A DNA stretch of 14,629 nt from Treponema sp. (GTDB lineage: Bacteria > Spirochaetota > Spirochaetia > Treponematales > Treponemataceae), in the NCBI GenBank assembly GCA_016290335.1, contig JAEETM010000084.1, forward strand, positions 1-14,629. The letters run 5' to 3'. Numbering within the stretch: position 1 is the stretch's first letter; every line of letters starts with the position of its first letter. The notes beneath the pieces were generated by a model, which did no database searches, was not told the origin of the DNA, and was given only the letters and a program-made list of their open reading frames with translations. A program made the translations under genes and the position numbers. Positions 1 through 5,820 of the stretch are shown piece after piece.

Positions 1-126
1 AGATGGACCGGAAATTGCGGCGAACTCTCCCTTTTCAATATCAAAAGAAACTCCTTTTACCGCTTCAACTTTTTGTTTTCCCATTGGATATGACTTATGC
101 ACATCTTTTAAAGTTACAACAGACAA
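1..126 (-). CDS. ABC transporter ATP-binding protein, N-terminal part (LolD/MacB type)
   Basis: Partial gene running off the left edge; only the first 42 codons are visible. They read SVVTLKDVHKSYPMGKQKVE and then AVKGVSFDIEKGEFAAISGPS, which is the N-terminus of an ABC ATPase stopping just before the Walker A glycine-lysine loop. The spacing from KSYPMG to the 'AVKGVSFDIEKGEF' strand is typical of the LolD/MacB/FtsE group, whose members power lipoprotein release or macrolide/peptide efflux with a FtsX-like permease. The start is a TTG at 126-124, chosen because GGAGG lies 6 nt upstream and no better in-frame start exists. The transported substrate cannot be told from this fragment. Confidence 0.85.
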   Translation of the reverse strand, partial: MSVVTLKDVHKSYPMGKQKVEAVKGVSFDIEKGEFAAISGPS

Positions 127-235
127 AATAAACCTCCAGATAAAACCATTTTCCGATTTTTTTAGTTTTTGATATTCTAAAGATAACAAAAATTTAAAAT
201 TAAGGAAAGAAAAAACTATTATATATATTTAACAG

Positions 236-904
236 TTGAGAAAACGAAAAGTGTTACATAAATCCTATTTTTTCCATATAATCAACGTTATGATTGAAAA
301 TGATGAAATCGCTGAAATAAAAACCTACGCACGCAGGGAAGCTGTCCCTATTATGCAGGATGAGACGCAGGAGTTTATCTGCAATTACATAAAAGAGCTT
401 TCGCAAAAACTGGAACAGGTGCGTGTGCTTGAGATTGGAACAGCAATTGGTTATTCTGCAATTCAATTTGCGCGCGTGGCAGAAAATGTTACAGTTTCTA
501 CTATAGAGATTGATATTGACCGCTACCTTAAAGCTATCCAGAACATTAAAAACTGCGGATTAGAAACCAGAATTATAGCTTACCACGCCGATGCACTTAC
601 ATTTGAGTTTCCGACTGTAACACCAGCACCCCAGTTCGACCTCATTTTTATAGATGCCGCAAAAGGCCAGTACATAAACTTTTTTGAAAGATACAAGACA
701 AACCTTGCCCCAAACGGCGTAATCATCAGCGACAACCTTTCCTTCCACGGTATGGTAGAAGACCTTAGCCTAACCCACAATTACAGCACCAAAAAGCTGG
801 TTAAAAAAATCCGCAAATACGTTTTATTCTTGCGTGAAAACCAGGAGTTCCATACCGAGTTTTTTGAATGTGGTGACGGGATTTCAATGAGCAGGAAGAA
901 ATAG
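236..904 (+). CDS. SAM-dependent O-methyltransferase, TrmR-like (family 3)
   Basis: Class I methyltransferase of 222 residues as drawn. SAM-binding motif EIGTAIGYSA lies at 66-75 with the acidic residue E91 after the next strand. FIDAAKGQYINFF (138-150) and the SDN triad (165-167) supply the divalent-metal ligands D140, D166 and N167 expected of the caffeoyl-CoA/catechol O-methyltransferase family. From memory, the C-terminus (LVKKIRKY, then GDGISMSRKK) and VPIM near residue 37 match Bacillus TrmR (YrrM), which methylates 5-hydroxyuridine in the tRNA anticodon wobble position; that substrate is inferred. The start is uncertain. An in-frame TAA at 230-232 limits it to TTG 236, GTG 251 or ATG 290, and none has a Shine-Dalgarno sequence. 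A TATAAT at 277-282 sits 7 nt before ATG 290, so a leaderless start there (204 residues) is possible. It stands alone on its strand. Confidence 0.85.
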   Translation: MRKRKVLHKSYFFHIINVMIENDEIAEIKTYARREAVPIMQDETQEFICNYIKELSQKLEQVRVLEIGTAIGYSAIQFARVAENVTVSTIEIDIDRYLKAIQNIKNCGLETRIIAYHADALTFEFPTVTPAPQFDLIFIDAAKGQYINFFERYKTNLAPNGVIISDNLSFHGMVEDLSLTHNYSTKKLVKKIRKYVLFLRENQEFHTEFFECGDGISMSRKK

Positions 905-917
905 TATCTTGACTAAC

Positions 918-947
918 TTGACCAATAAAATAAAGTGATAGTATAAT
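918..947 (+). promoter_or_regulatory. Promoter of the small membrane-peptide gene
   Basis: TTGACC (918-923) and TATAAT (942-947) are separated by 18 bp. Transcription would begin about 954, at the first bases of the left inverted arm. An additional TTGACT lies at 909-914. The spacer contains GTGATA just before the -10, a feature also found in the mirror promoter on the other side of the element. Confidence 0.7.
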
Positions 948-952
948 AAAAT

Positions 953-983
953 AACACCACAGTAGTGGTAGGCTGAACCTCCG
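953..983 (+). repeat. Left arm of the inverted repeat flanking the small-peptide gene
   Basis: These 31 bases are the inverted copy of 1187-1215. Both arms, read inward, begin AACACCACAGTAGTG and end GGCTGAACCTCCG; they differ only in 2-3 bases between those blocks. The arm starts where the plus-strand transcript is predicted to start, so it forms the 5' end of that RNA. Within it ACCAC-AGTA-GTGGT can fold into a short hairpin. Confidence 0.9.
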
Positions 984-1005
984 ATTTTAAATAATGAGGA
1001 GGCCT
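970..1005 (+). promoter_or_regulatory. Predicted hairpin sequestering the Shine-Dalgarno of the small-peptide gene
   Basis: CCTCC (978-982), the end of the left arm, is complementary to GGAGG (998-1002), the Shine-Dalgarno. AGG (970-972) further pairs with CCT (1003-1005) across a 5-nt bulge, leaving a 15-nt loop. The mRNA could therefore hide its own ribosome binding site, as reported for several type I toxin mRNAs. This is a pairing seen by eye; no folding energy was computed. Confidence 0.55.
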
Positions 1006-1008
1006 GCT

Positions 1009-1131
1009 ATGACAGGATACGAAAGCATTACGCTTCTTTGTGCGATTGCGACTACCATAGTTACAATCGCATCGTTTGTCTTTGCTATACGCAAGGCGCT
1101 CGCCAAAAAAAGAAAGAAAAAACGCAAGTAG
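1009..1131 (+). CDS. Small membrane peptide, putative type I toxin (BsrG/TxpA-like)
   Basis: A 40-codon ORF beginning MTGYESITLL. Residues 7-27 form one hydrophobic helix (ITLLCAIATTIVTIASFVFA), followed by a strongly basic tail (RKALAKKRKKKRK, 28-40). The start is firm: ATG preceded by GAGGAGG with a 6-nt spacer. The layout of a short N-terminus with the motif Y-E-S, one membrane span and a lysine-rich end is that of Bacillus BsrG and TxpA and of the holin-like toxin family; BsrG begins MTVYESLM as I recall it. Such peptides insert into the membrane when their antisense RNA fails. Here the gene lies between inverted arms and converging promoters with a shared terminator, which supports that reading. 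Toxicity is inferred; it could instead be a harmless small membrane protein. Confidence 0.75.
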   Translation: MTGYESITLLCAIATTIVTIASFVFAIRKALAKKRKKKRK

Positions 1132-1138
1132 ATAAAAA

Positions 1139-1175
1139 GAAAGCCTACGCTCACTGATTCACCGCGTAGGCTTTT
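1139..1175. terminator. Bidirectional terminator shared by the peptide mRNA and the antisense RNA
   Basis: AAGCCTACGC (1141-1150) and GCGTAGGCTT (1164-1173) form a perfect 10-bp stem with a 13-nt loop. On the plus strand it is followed by TTTTAT; on the minus strand by the better U-tract TTTCTTTTTAT. It lies 9 nt after the peptide's stop codon. Confidence 0.8.
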
Positions 1176-1186
1176 ATAAGTACTTA

Positions 1187-1215
1187 CGGAGGTTCAGCCA
1201 CACTACTGTGGTGTT
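1187..1215 (-). repeat. Right arm of the inverted repeat flanking the small-peptide gene
   Basis: These 29 bases are the inverted copy of 953-983. Read on the minus strand the arm can form CCACA-GTAG-TGTGG, so a 5' hairpin is kept although the stem bases differ from the left arm. No target-site duplication is visible outside the arms. Confidence 0.9.
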
Positions 1216-1227
1216 CTTCCTTTAATA

Positions 1228-1257
1228 TTAATATATCACATCTTTTATTTAAGTCAA
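1228..1257 (-). promoter_or_regulatory. Promoter of the antisense RNA
   Basis: TTGACT (1257-1252) is followed by TATATT (1235-1230, 16-bp spacer) or TATTAA (1233-1228, 18-bp spacer). GTGATA directly precedes the -10, as in the plus-strand promoter at 918-947, so the two look like inverted copies. It fires away from pth and toward the peptide gene. Confidence 0.6.
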
Positions 1258-1272
1258 GTCTTAGAACATACC

Positions 1273-1932
1273 CTACTCTACCAGCTTTTTCTTCCCCCAG
1301 GCCTGAATTAAACTGGCAGGGTCTTTGCTTAACAGCACTTTTACCAGCAACAGGTTTGTCTGGCTGAAAACGTTCTGCATAATTTCCTGCTGTTCTTCGG
1401 TAAAACGGCTGAGAACGTAATCGGCAACGCCAATATTCGGGTTATCCGGGCGGCCAATTCCAAAGCGGAGGCGCCAGAAATCAGCTGTGTTTAAAACTGC
1501 TTTTGTAGAACGCAAACCGTTGTGGCCACCAAGTCCGCCACTCCACTTAAGGCTTACAAAACCAAGGGCAAGCTCAAGCTCGTCGTGAACAACCATAATT
1601 TCTTCAGGCTTAATTTTGTAGAAAGTAGCAGCTTCGATTATGCTTTCGCCGGAAAGGTTCATATAAGTGAGCGGCTTTAGAAAATAGATGTGGGCAGGAG
1701 CTTCTTCGGGCACAAGAACAGGACTTCCGTCTTTTTTAGAACAGATTTTTGTGTCGCAGGCCCATTGAGCAAGTTCCTGTGGCGTACAGGAAGAAATCTC
1801 CCCCTTGAACTTGTTCTGCCAGCTCAGGCGGTTTGCAAAAGGGAGAGAATCTTCAAAATACCAGGAAACGTTATGGCGAGTTTTTTCATACTCGCGGCCA
1901 TAATTACCTAAAAATGCAACTAATTTAATCAT
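1273..1932 (-). CDS. pth: Peptidyl-tRNA hydrolase
   Basis: Cleaves the ester bond of peptidyl-tRNA released prematurely from ribosomes, recycling tRNA in the cytoplasm. At 219 residues it has the family signatures: FLGNYGREYEKTRHN (7-21) with N10 and catalytic H20, FLKPLTYMNLSG (84-95) with N92, VVHDELEL (114-121) with D117, and GGHNGLRS (135-142) with N138. It is about 25 residues longer than the E. coli enzyme as I recall it; most of the excess is an insertion around residues 45-80, before FLKPLTYMN. The canonical start MIKLVAFLGN is an ATG with no Shine-Dalgarno, two bases after the U-tract of a hairpin terminator. Its message must therefore come from terminator read-through or from a promoter I cannot place. 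Confidence 0.95.
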   Translation of the reverse strand: MIKLVAFLGNYGREYEKTRHNVSWYFEDSLPFANRLSWQNKFKGEISSCTPQELAQWACDTKICSKKDGSPVLVPEEAPAHIYFLKPLTYMNLSGESIIEAATFYKIKPEEIMVVHDELELALGFVSLKWSGGLGGHNGLRSTKAVLNTADFWRLRFGIGRPDNPNIGVADYVLSRFTEEQQEIMQNVFSQTNLLLVKVLLSKDPASLIQAWGKKKLVE

Positions 1933-1934
1933 AT

Positions 1935-1965
1935 AAAAAAAGATTGTCGGGTTAAGCCCGACAAT
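1935..1965 (-). terminator. Terminator of the ABC operon, built from a REP-like palindrome
   Basis: ATTGTCGGG (minus strand, 1965-1957), a 5-nt loop and CCCGACAAT (1951-1943) form a 9-bp stem followed by C and seven Ts (1941-1935). It lies 4 nt after the stop codon of the DUF4340 gene and directly before the pth start. The palindrome is also one copy of the repeat seen at 14157-14186. Confidence 0.75.
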
Positions 1966-1969
1966 GACA
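1940..1969 (+). repeat. REP-like palindromic repeat, copy 1
   Basis: Thirty bases matching 14157-14186 at 27 positions. Two of the three differences (1946 and 1962) are paired with each other in the stem, a G-C changed to A-T; the third is in the loop. Both copies lie in the same orientation. Confidence 0.75.
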
Positions 1970-2887
1970 CTATTTTGCTATATCAGCAGGAGTTTTCTGA
2001 TACTTCTGTACGGTGTAGCTTGGAACCTCAAAATAATATGGAGATTCACTGCATTTTGCGTAGTAAGAATCTTTTTCTGCTTCGCCTGCTGCAGGGATTC
2101 TAAAAAGATCCAGAGTAACAGTTTTGTTACCGGCAATAATCTTAATAGTATTATCTTTTTCGCCTGCAAGTCTGTCGCCTTCATCATACCACTTTGTAGT
2201 AGTAAGAGAAGCAAGACTCTTAAACCAGGTATCTGCCGCACCAGAATCAACCTCAACTTCCGCCCCAGAAATGCTCCAGGTTAAATCTTCAGCACTTCCA
2301 GAACAAGAAAGTGTCCAGGTGTTTCCATCTTTATCTGTAGTGGCAACAGAAGAAATAACTTCTTTGTTAACCTGGTAAACAGTTTTGCTGCGAATATCAT
2401 CAACTGTTTTGTTAAAGGTATTAAGAAGATTATCAGCAATAAGATAAATATCATCACCATCATCTACAGTAGCATAACACTGAGTGCCAGTTGAAGATTC
2501 TTTTCCAATAGTGATTTTTCTTACAGTTTTTCCAGCAGCGTTTACAGTTACCTTTATGCTCTTTGTTTCGGTCAAATCATAGCGGGCAGAAATAACCTCG
2601 TTGCTAACCTTTCCCATTTTATCCAAAGCGCGAATCTCTTCTACAGAAGAAACCATTGAATCAACTGTGCCTTCATTTGCAGGATATTTTTTATCGCCAA
2701 TTACCCAGGAATCGCCCTGCTTTGTAAGAGTAAAATTACCATCAGCCTTTTCAATAATAAGCTCATCCGGTTCTTCCTTAAATGTAAAAGTCTTAACATT
2801 ATCCTTTGCGGCAGAAATCCACTGAAAAATACAAACAGCAAGAAGCAGAACATCTGCAGCAATTAAAATTATTTTTCTAGTTTTCAT
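1970..2887 (-). CDS. DUF4340 domain protein of the GldG-type ABC system
   Basis: A protein of 305 residues with one N-terminal membrane anchor (about 3-22, IILIAADVLLLAVCIFQWI) and a periplasmic or extracytoplasmic remainder. The repeated pattern 'F.L.K.GD.WVIGDKKYPA...VDSMVSSVEEIRAL' is typical of DUF4340 proteins, which are usually encoded next to GldG-like genes. The start is the ATG at 2887, chosen because GTGAGG lies 9 nt upstream. The GTG at 2902 would add 5 residues and overlap gldG, but it has no ribosome site and is itself part of that Shine-Dalgarno. The gap to the upstream gene is one base, so translational coupling is likely. It is the last gene of the operon. Molecular function is unknown. 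Confidence 0.85.
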   Translation of the reverse strand: MKTRKIILIAADVLLLAVCIFQWISAAKDNVKTFTFKEEPDELIIEKADGNFTLTKQGDSWVIGDKKYPANEGTVDSMVSSVEEIRALDKMGKVSNEVISARYDLTETKSIKVTVNAAGKTVRKITIGKESSTGTQCYATVDDGDDIYLIADNLLNTFNKTVDDIRSKTVYQVNKEVISSVATTDKDGNTWTLSCSGSAEDLTWSISGAEVEVDSGAADTWFKSLASLTTTKWYDEGDRLAGEKDNTIKIIAGNKTVTLDLFRIPAAGEAEKDSYYAKCSESPYYFEVPSYTVQKYQKTPADIAK

Positions 2888-2888
2888 C

Positions 2889-5069
2889 TTACTTATCCTC
2901 ACTTGAAGCTTCTTCAGCAGCTACTTTTTTTCCAGATTCTTTACCAGCCTTTGTTCTGAAGCGGTCATCATCAGGATTATACTTTCTGTTGATTCTTGCC
3001 TTACGTTTGCTGCGGAGCCTCCATACAATAAATCCGGCGAGTGCAACAAGTACTGCAAGTCCAAACTCATTAAAGTACTGAACTGTTTTTGCTGCTTTCT
3101 GTGATTTTACTTCGAGAGTATTTAAAGAAAGTCCCTTAGAACGCATTGTACACAAATCTTCGTTACCGTTCAGATAATCAACTGTATTCAAAAGGAACAT
3201 TGCAATTGGGCTTGAAGCAGTAGCATCCAGAACCTGGTAAGTTGTTATGTAAGATGTACCTGTAACAAAGATTTTTCCAGGAACCTTGCTCTTTTTAATA
3301 TGACTATCGGTAGAAATATCAGATTCATTCTGAGCTTCATCTGCAGCAGCTTTAGTTTCAGTTTCATCTTCCTCGCCCTCTTCGTCATCTTCATCCTCAT
3401 CTTCTATAACCGGAGCCTCGTCAAAAGCACTATCAAACTTACCTTCCAAAAGAACAGCAAGATTTTCTGACTTATAGCGTGAAGGATCTTTAGGGTCGGT
3501 AATCATAAGAGGATTAAGCATTATGTCTTCTTTATCAATAATCCAGGATTTATCAGAAGATTTTGCAAGAACAGTAACATTTACATCCTTGTTAGCTTCG
3601 GCTTCCGAAACATCAAGTGAGCTGTTCTGCAACATAATTACAAAGCCAAGATTCTTTGTAATAGGATGATTTTTAGCAAGATTCTTTTTCTGCAAAATTG
3701 GAGCCCAGTAGAACTCAAGCTTTCCATACTGCTGATTAGCCTGTGCATAACAATTCTGGTCCATTACAAAGTTCAGACCACGCTTTACACCATATTTTTC
3801 CAAAAGGCGGTCAAGGTTGATTTCGTTTTTCTGATACTGTGGTGTACCGTTGTTATAGTAAGCAGCGGCACCCATTGTATTCATACCGTCAACCAGGAAC
3901 ATTACATTTCCACCGCGCATAATGAACTGGTCAATTGCATAAAGCTCTTTTTCTTCAAAATCAAACTGTGGTCCATTGATGATGATACAGCTCATATTTG
4001 CAGGAATATTTGTTTCTGAAAGATTAAGCTCTACAAGCTCGTACATACCTGAAATGATTTTTTCAAAGTTCTGGGCATATTTTTCTTCATTGAGTGGAAG
4101 CTCGTTGTGTCCTGTGATGTAGCCAATCTGTGTTGGTTTTGAAACAAGGCTCTGAATGTTTTCGTTGATTGAATCTACAAGGCCGTCAAGTCCGCCAACT
4201 GCAAATCCAAAGATTGACTGCTGAACCTGTACCGGAAGTACACGGAAGTTTTCACCTGATTCAACTACAACTCCAAAAACACCAGTTTCTTTTGCGCCAT
4301 CACCATTTGTATAAGTAAGTCCCTGAATGCCGTAGCGTTCAACAAACTCTTTTGCTTCCATTGCAGAAGGATGAACAACTGTATACTCAAGTCTGTCCTG
4401 CTTCTGTTTGTTTACTTCTTTGAATGCAGCTTCTACAAGACCTTCAACCTGGTCCATTCCACTGATTCTAAGCTTTTTGAGTGTGTCTGTAAGATAAACA
4501 GTTACCTTAATCTTCTGTCCCTTAGGAAGATTTGCAAGAGTATCTGTTGTGTTAATCATCTTAGAGATTGTAGAAGTAAGCTTGTACTCAAAACCGTCTG
4601 TTGAACTGATTGGGTCAATAAGCTCAACATTTGGTCCGTAAGTAATTACAAGTCCCATATAAGCCTGTTTAAAGCCTACTTCATTATTCTTTACTTCCTG
4701 AATCTGAACCTGATGCAAGCCAAAGTCTCTTGCAAGAGCCAGATTTTCATCCTTTGAAACATCCATAAAAGTAACTGTAAAGTTTTTGTTTGCAGCACTC
4801 TTGTATTCTTCAAGGAAGTCTTCTACATACTGAGCAACACTGTTATAAGGAGACGGAAGATTCTTATCAAAGAAAACACGTACCGAAAGCGGCTCATCAA
4901 GATTTTTTACAATATTTGCACTTGCCTTGGAAATTGAATAGCTTTTTGGTTCTGTTAAATCAAATCGTATAAAGGCTTTCTGCCCCGCAATGTTGATTAA
5001 AACCAAAAGCACAAGGAACAAAATAAAATCGCTGGAAGGTCCTTTTAACCAATTTATAAACTTCTTCAT
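2889..5069 (-). CDS. GldG-family ABC transporter auxiliary protein
   Basis: A 726-residue protein anchored at both ends: membrane spans at about 14-34 and 668-685, with a large extracytoplasmic domain between them. The domain carries GldG/ABC_transp_aux features: EPKSYSISKASANIVKNLDEP (40-60), VRVFFDKNLP, IGYITGHNE (315-323), and 'FLVDGMN' after an FIMRGGN turn. In Bacteroidetes GldA/F/G serve gliding motility; in spirochaetes the role is not established. An acidic run (about 549-585, rich in E and D) interrupts the domain before the last strands, and the cytoplasmic tail is basic then acidic. AGAGGTAGG precedes the ATG. The permease gene ends 18 bp upstream, so the two are co-transcribed. 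Confidence 0.85.
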   Translation of the reverse strand: MKKFINWLKGPSSDFILFLVLLVLINIAGQKAFIRFDLTEPKSYSISKASANIVKNLDEPLSVRVFFDKNLPSPYNSVAQYVEDFLEEYKSAANKNFTVTFMDVSKDENLALARDFGLHQVQIQEVKNNEVGFKQAYMGLVITYGPNVELIDPISSTDGFEYKLTSTISKMINTTDTLANLPKGQKIKVTVYLTDTLKKLRISGMDQVEGLVEAAFKEVNKQKQDRLEYTVVHPSAMEAKEFVERYGIQGLTYTNGDGAKETGVFGVVVESGENFRVLPVQVQQSIFGFAVGGLDGLVDSINENIQSLVSKPTQIGYITGHNELPLNEEKYAQNFEKIISGMYELVELNLSETNIPANMSCIIINGPQFDFEEKELYAIDQFIMRGGNVMFLVDGMNTMGAAAYYNNGTPQYQKNEINLDRLLEKYGVKRGLNFVMDQNCYAQANQQYGKLEFYWAPILQKKNLAKNHPITKNLGFVIMLQNSSLDVSEAEANKDVNVTVLAKSSDKSWIIDKEDIMLNPLMITDPKDPSRYKSENLAVLLEGKFDSAFDEAPVIEDEDEDDEEGEEDETETKAAADEAQNESDISTDSHIKKSKVPGKIFVTGTSYITTYQVLDATASSPIAMFLLNTVDYLNGNEDLCTMRSKGLSLNTLEVKSQKAAKTVQYFNEFGLAVLVALAGFIVWRLRSKRKARINRKYNPDDDRFRTKAGKESGKKVAAEEASSEDK

Positions 5070-5087
5070 TTTTCCTACCTCTGATTT

Positions 5088-5819
5088 TTATTTTTTTGCC
5101 TGCTGCTGGATTTTTACCGTGCACACAAAGAAGAGGGCACCCAGCGAAATAAAGTAGAGCAAATCACGTGTATCTATAATTCCTTTTGCAATTGAAGAAA
5201 AATGTACGTTTGCAGAAAGGAAAGACAGCGCACTTACGATTGAAGCCGGCAGTAAAATTAAAAATGAATCTATCAATGTAAGAACAATACAAATTACACA
5301 GCCTACAAAGAAGGCAATAATCTGATTTTTTGTAGCTGATGAAGCAAACAAGCCGATTGCAACAAAGCAGGCACAAAGAAAGATTGCACCAAGGTAACCG
5401 CCCACAATTGGACCGTAATCGGGTTCACCAAAGATTTCTGCTGCAAGCACGTAGAACAAGGTTGGTGCAATCATAACAAGTGTTTCAATAAAAACGGCAA
5501 GGAACTTTCCTGCTACAACATTTGTTTCGGTAACCGGTAAGGTCATTAAAGTTTCAATTGAACCAACACGTTTTTCTTCGGCAAAAACACGCATTGTAAG
5601 GGCTGGTACAAAGAAAGAAAGAAGAATTGGAAGCAGAGAGAAAAAGCTTCGTAATTCAGCTCTGTTCTGTAAAAAGAAGGTTGAAAAGAAGATAAAGCCC
5701 GAAATAATAAGGAACAAACCGGTAACAATATAACCGATTGGTCCTGAAAAATAGGATTTAAGCTCCCTTTTCATAATTATAAATGTTGGATTTTTCTGTT
5801 TAATATTTTTATCGCTCAT
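5088..5819 (-). CDS. ABC-2 type permease (GldF-like)
   Basis: Membrane subunit of 243 residues with six predicted spans at about 27-49, 59-77, 103-127, 139-159, 165-190 and 219-236. EEKRVGSIETLMTLPVT (81-97) is the conserved cytoplasmic EExxxGxxExL segment of ABC-2 permeases, and FSSIAKGIIDTRDLLYF (207-223) is a recurrent segment before the last span in this subgroup. It follows the ATPase gene with one base between TAA and ATG. GGAGG, placed 9 nt before its ATG, lies inside the end of that gene, so expression is probably coupled. It should form the transporter core with the ATPase encoded upstream; the substrate is not known. Confidence 0.9.
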   Translation of the reverse strand: MSDKNIKQKNPTFIIMKRELKSYFSGPIGYIVTGLFLIISGFIFFSTFFLQNRAELRSFFSLLPILLSFFVPALTMRVFAEEKRVGSIETLMTLPVTETNVVAGKFLAVFIETLVMIAPTLFYVLAAEIFGEPDYGPIVGGYLGAIFLCACFVAIGLFASSATKNQIIAFFVGCVICIVLTLIDSFLILLPASIVSALSFLSANVHFSSIAKGIIDTRDLLYFISLGALFFVCTVKIQQQAKK

Positions 5820-5820
5820 T

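Larger units (their letters stand above)
1131..1222 (-). ncRNA. Predicted antisense RNA (antitoxin RNA) of about 90 nt
   Basis: Predicted from the minus-strand promoter at 1257-1228 to the shared terminator, whose U-tract ends near 1131. No start codon with a ribosome site occurs in it. It overlaps the 3' end of the peptide mRNA by about 45 nt. Its 5' part is the right inverted arm, so it has nearly the same 5' sequence as the mRNA and carries an exposed CCTCC able to pair with the toxin Shine-Dalgarno. Existence and ends are inferred from promoter and terminator positions only. Confidence 0.55.

Noticed and set aside
953..1215. The inverted arms as a CRISPR or integron-type site
   Set aside because: There are only two copies, inverted rather than direct, with no spacers, cas genes or integrase nearby.
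905..1260. A tRNA or other structural RNA in the apparent gap after the methyltransferase gene
   Set aside because: No cloverleaf or known RNA pattern is seen; the structure is accounted for by the arms, the small gene and the terminator.
2888..2902. GTG start of the DUF4340 gene at 2902, overlapping gldG
   Set aside because: This GTG is part of the GTGAGG ribosome site that serves the ATG at 2887.
3666..4019. Plus-strand frames of 60-117 codons inside the GldG-like gene (also 4371-4604 and 4790-4972)
   Set aside because: They are antisense to a well-supported gene, have odd composition, and lack ribosome sites.
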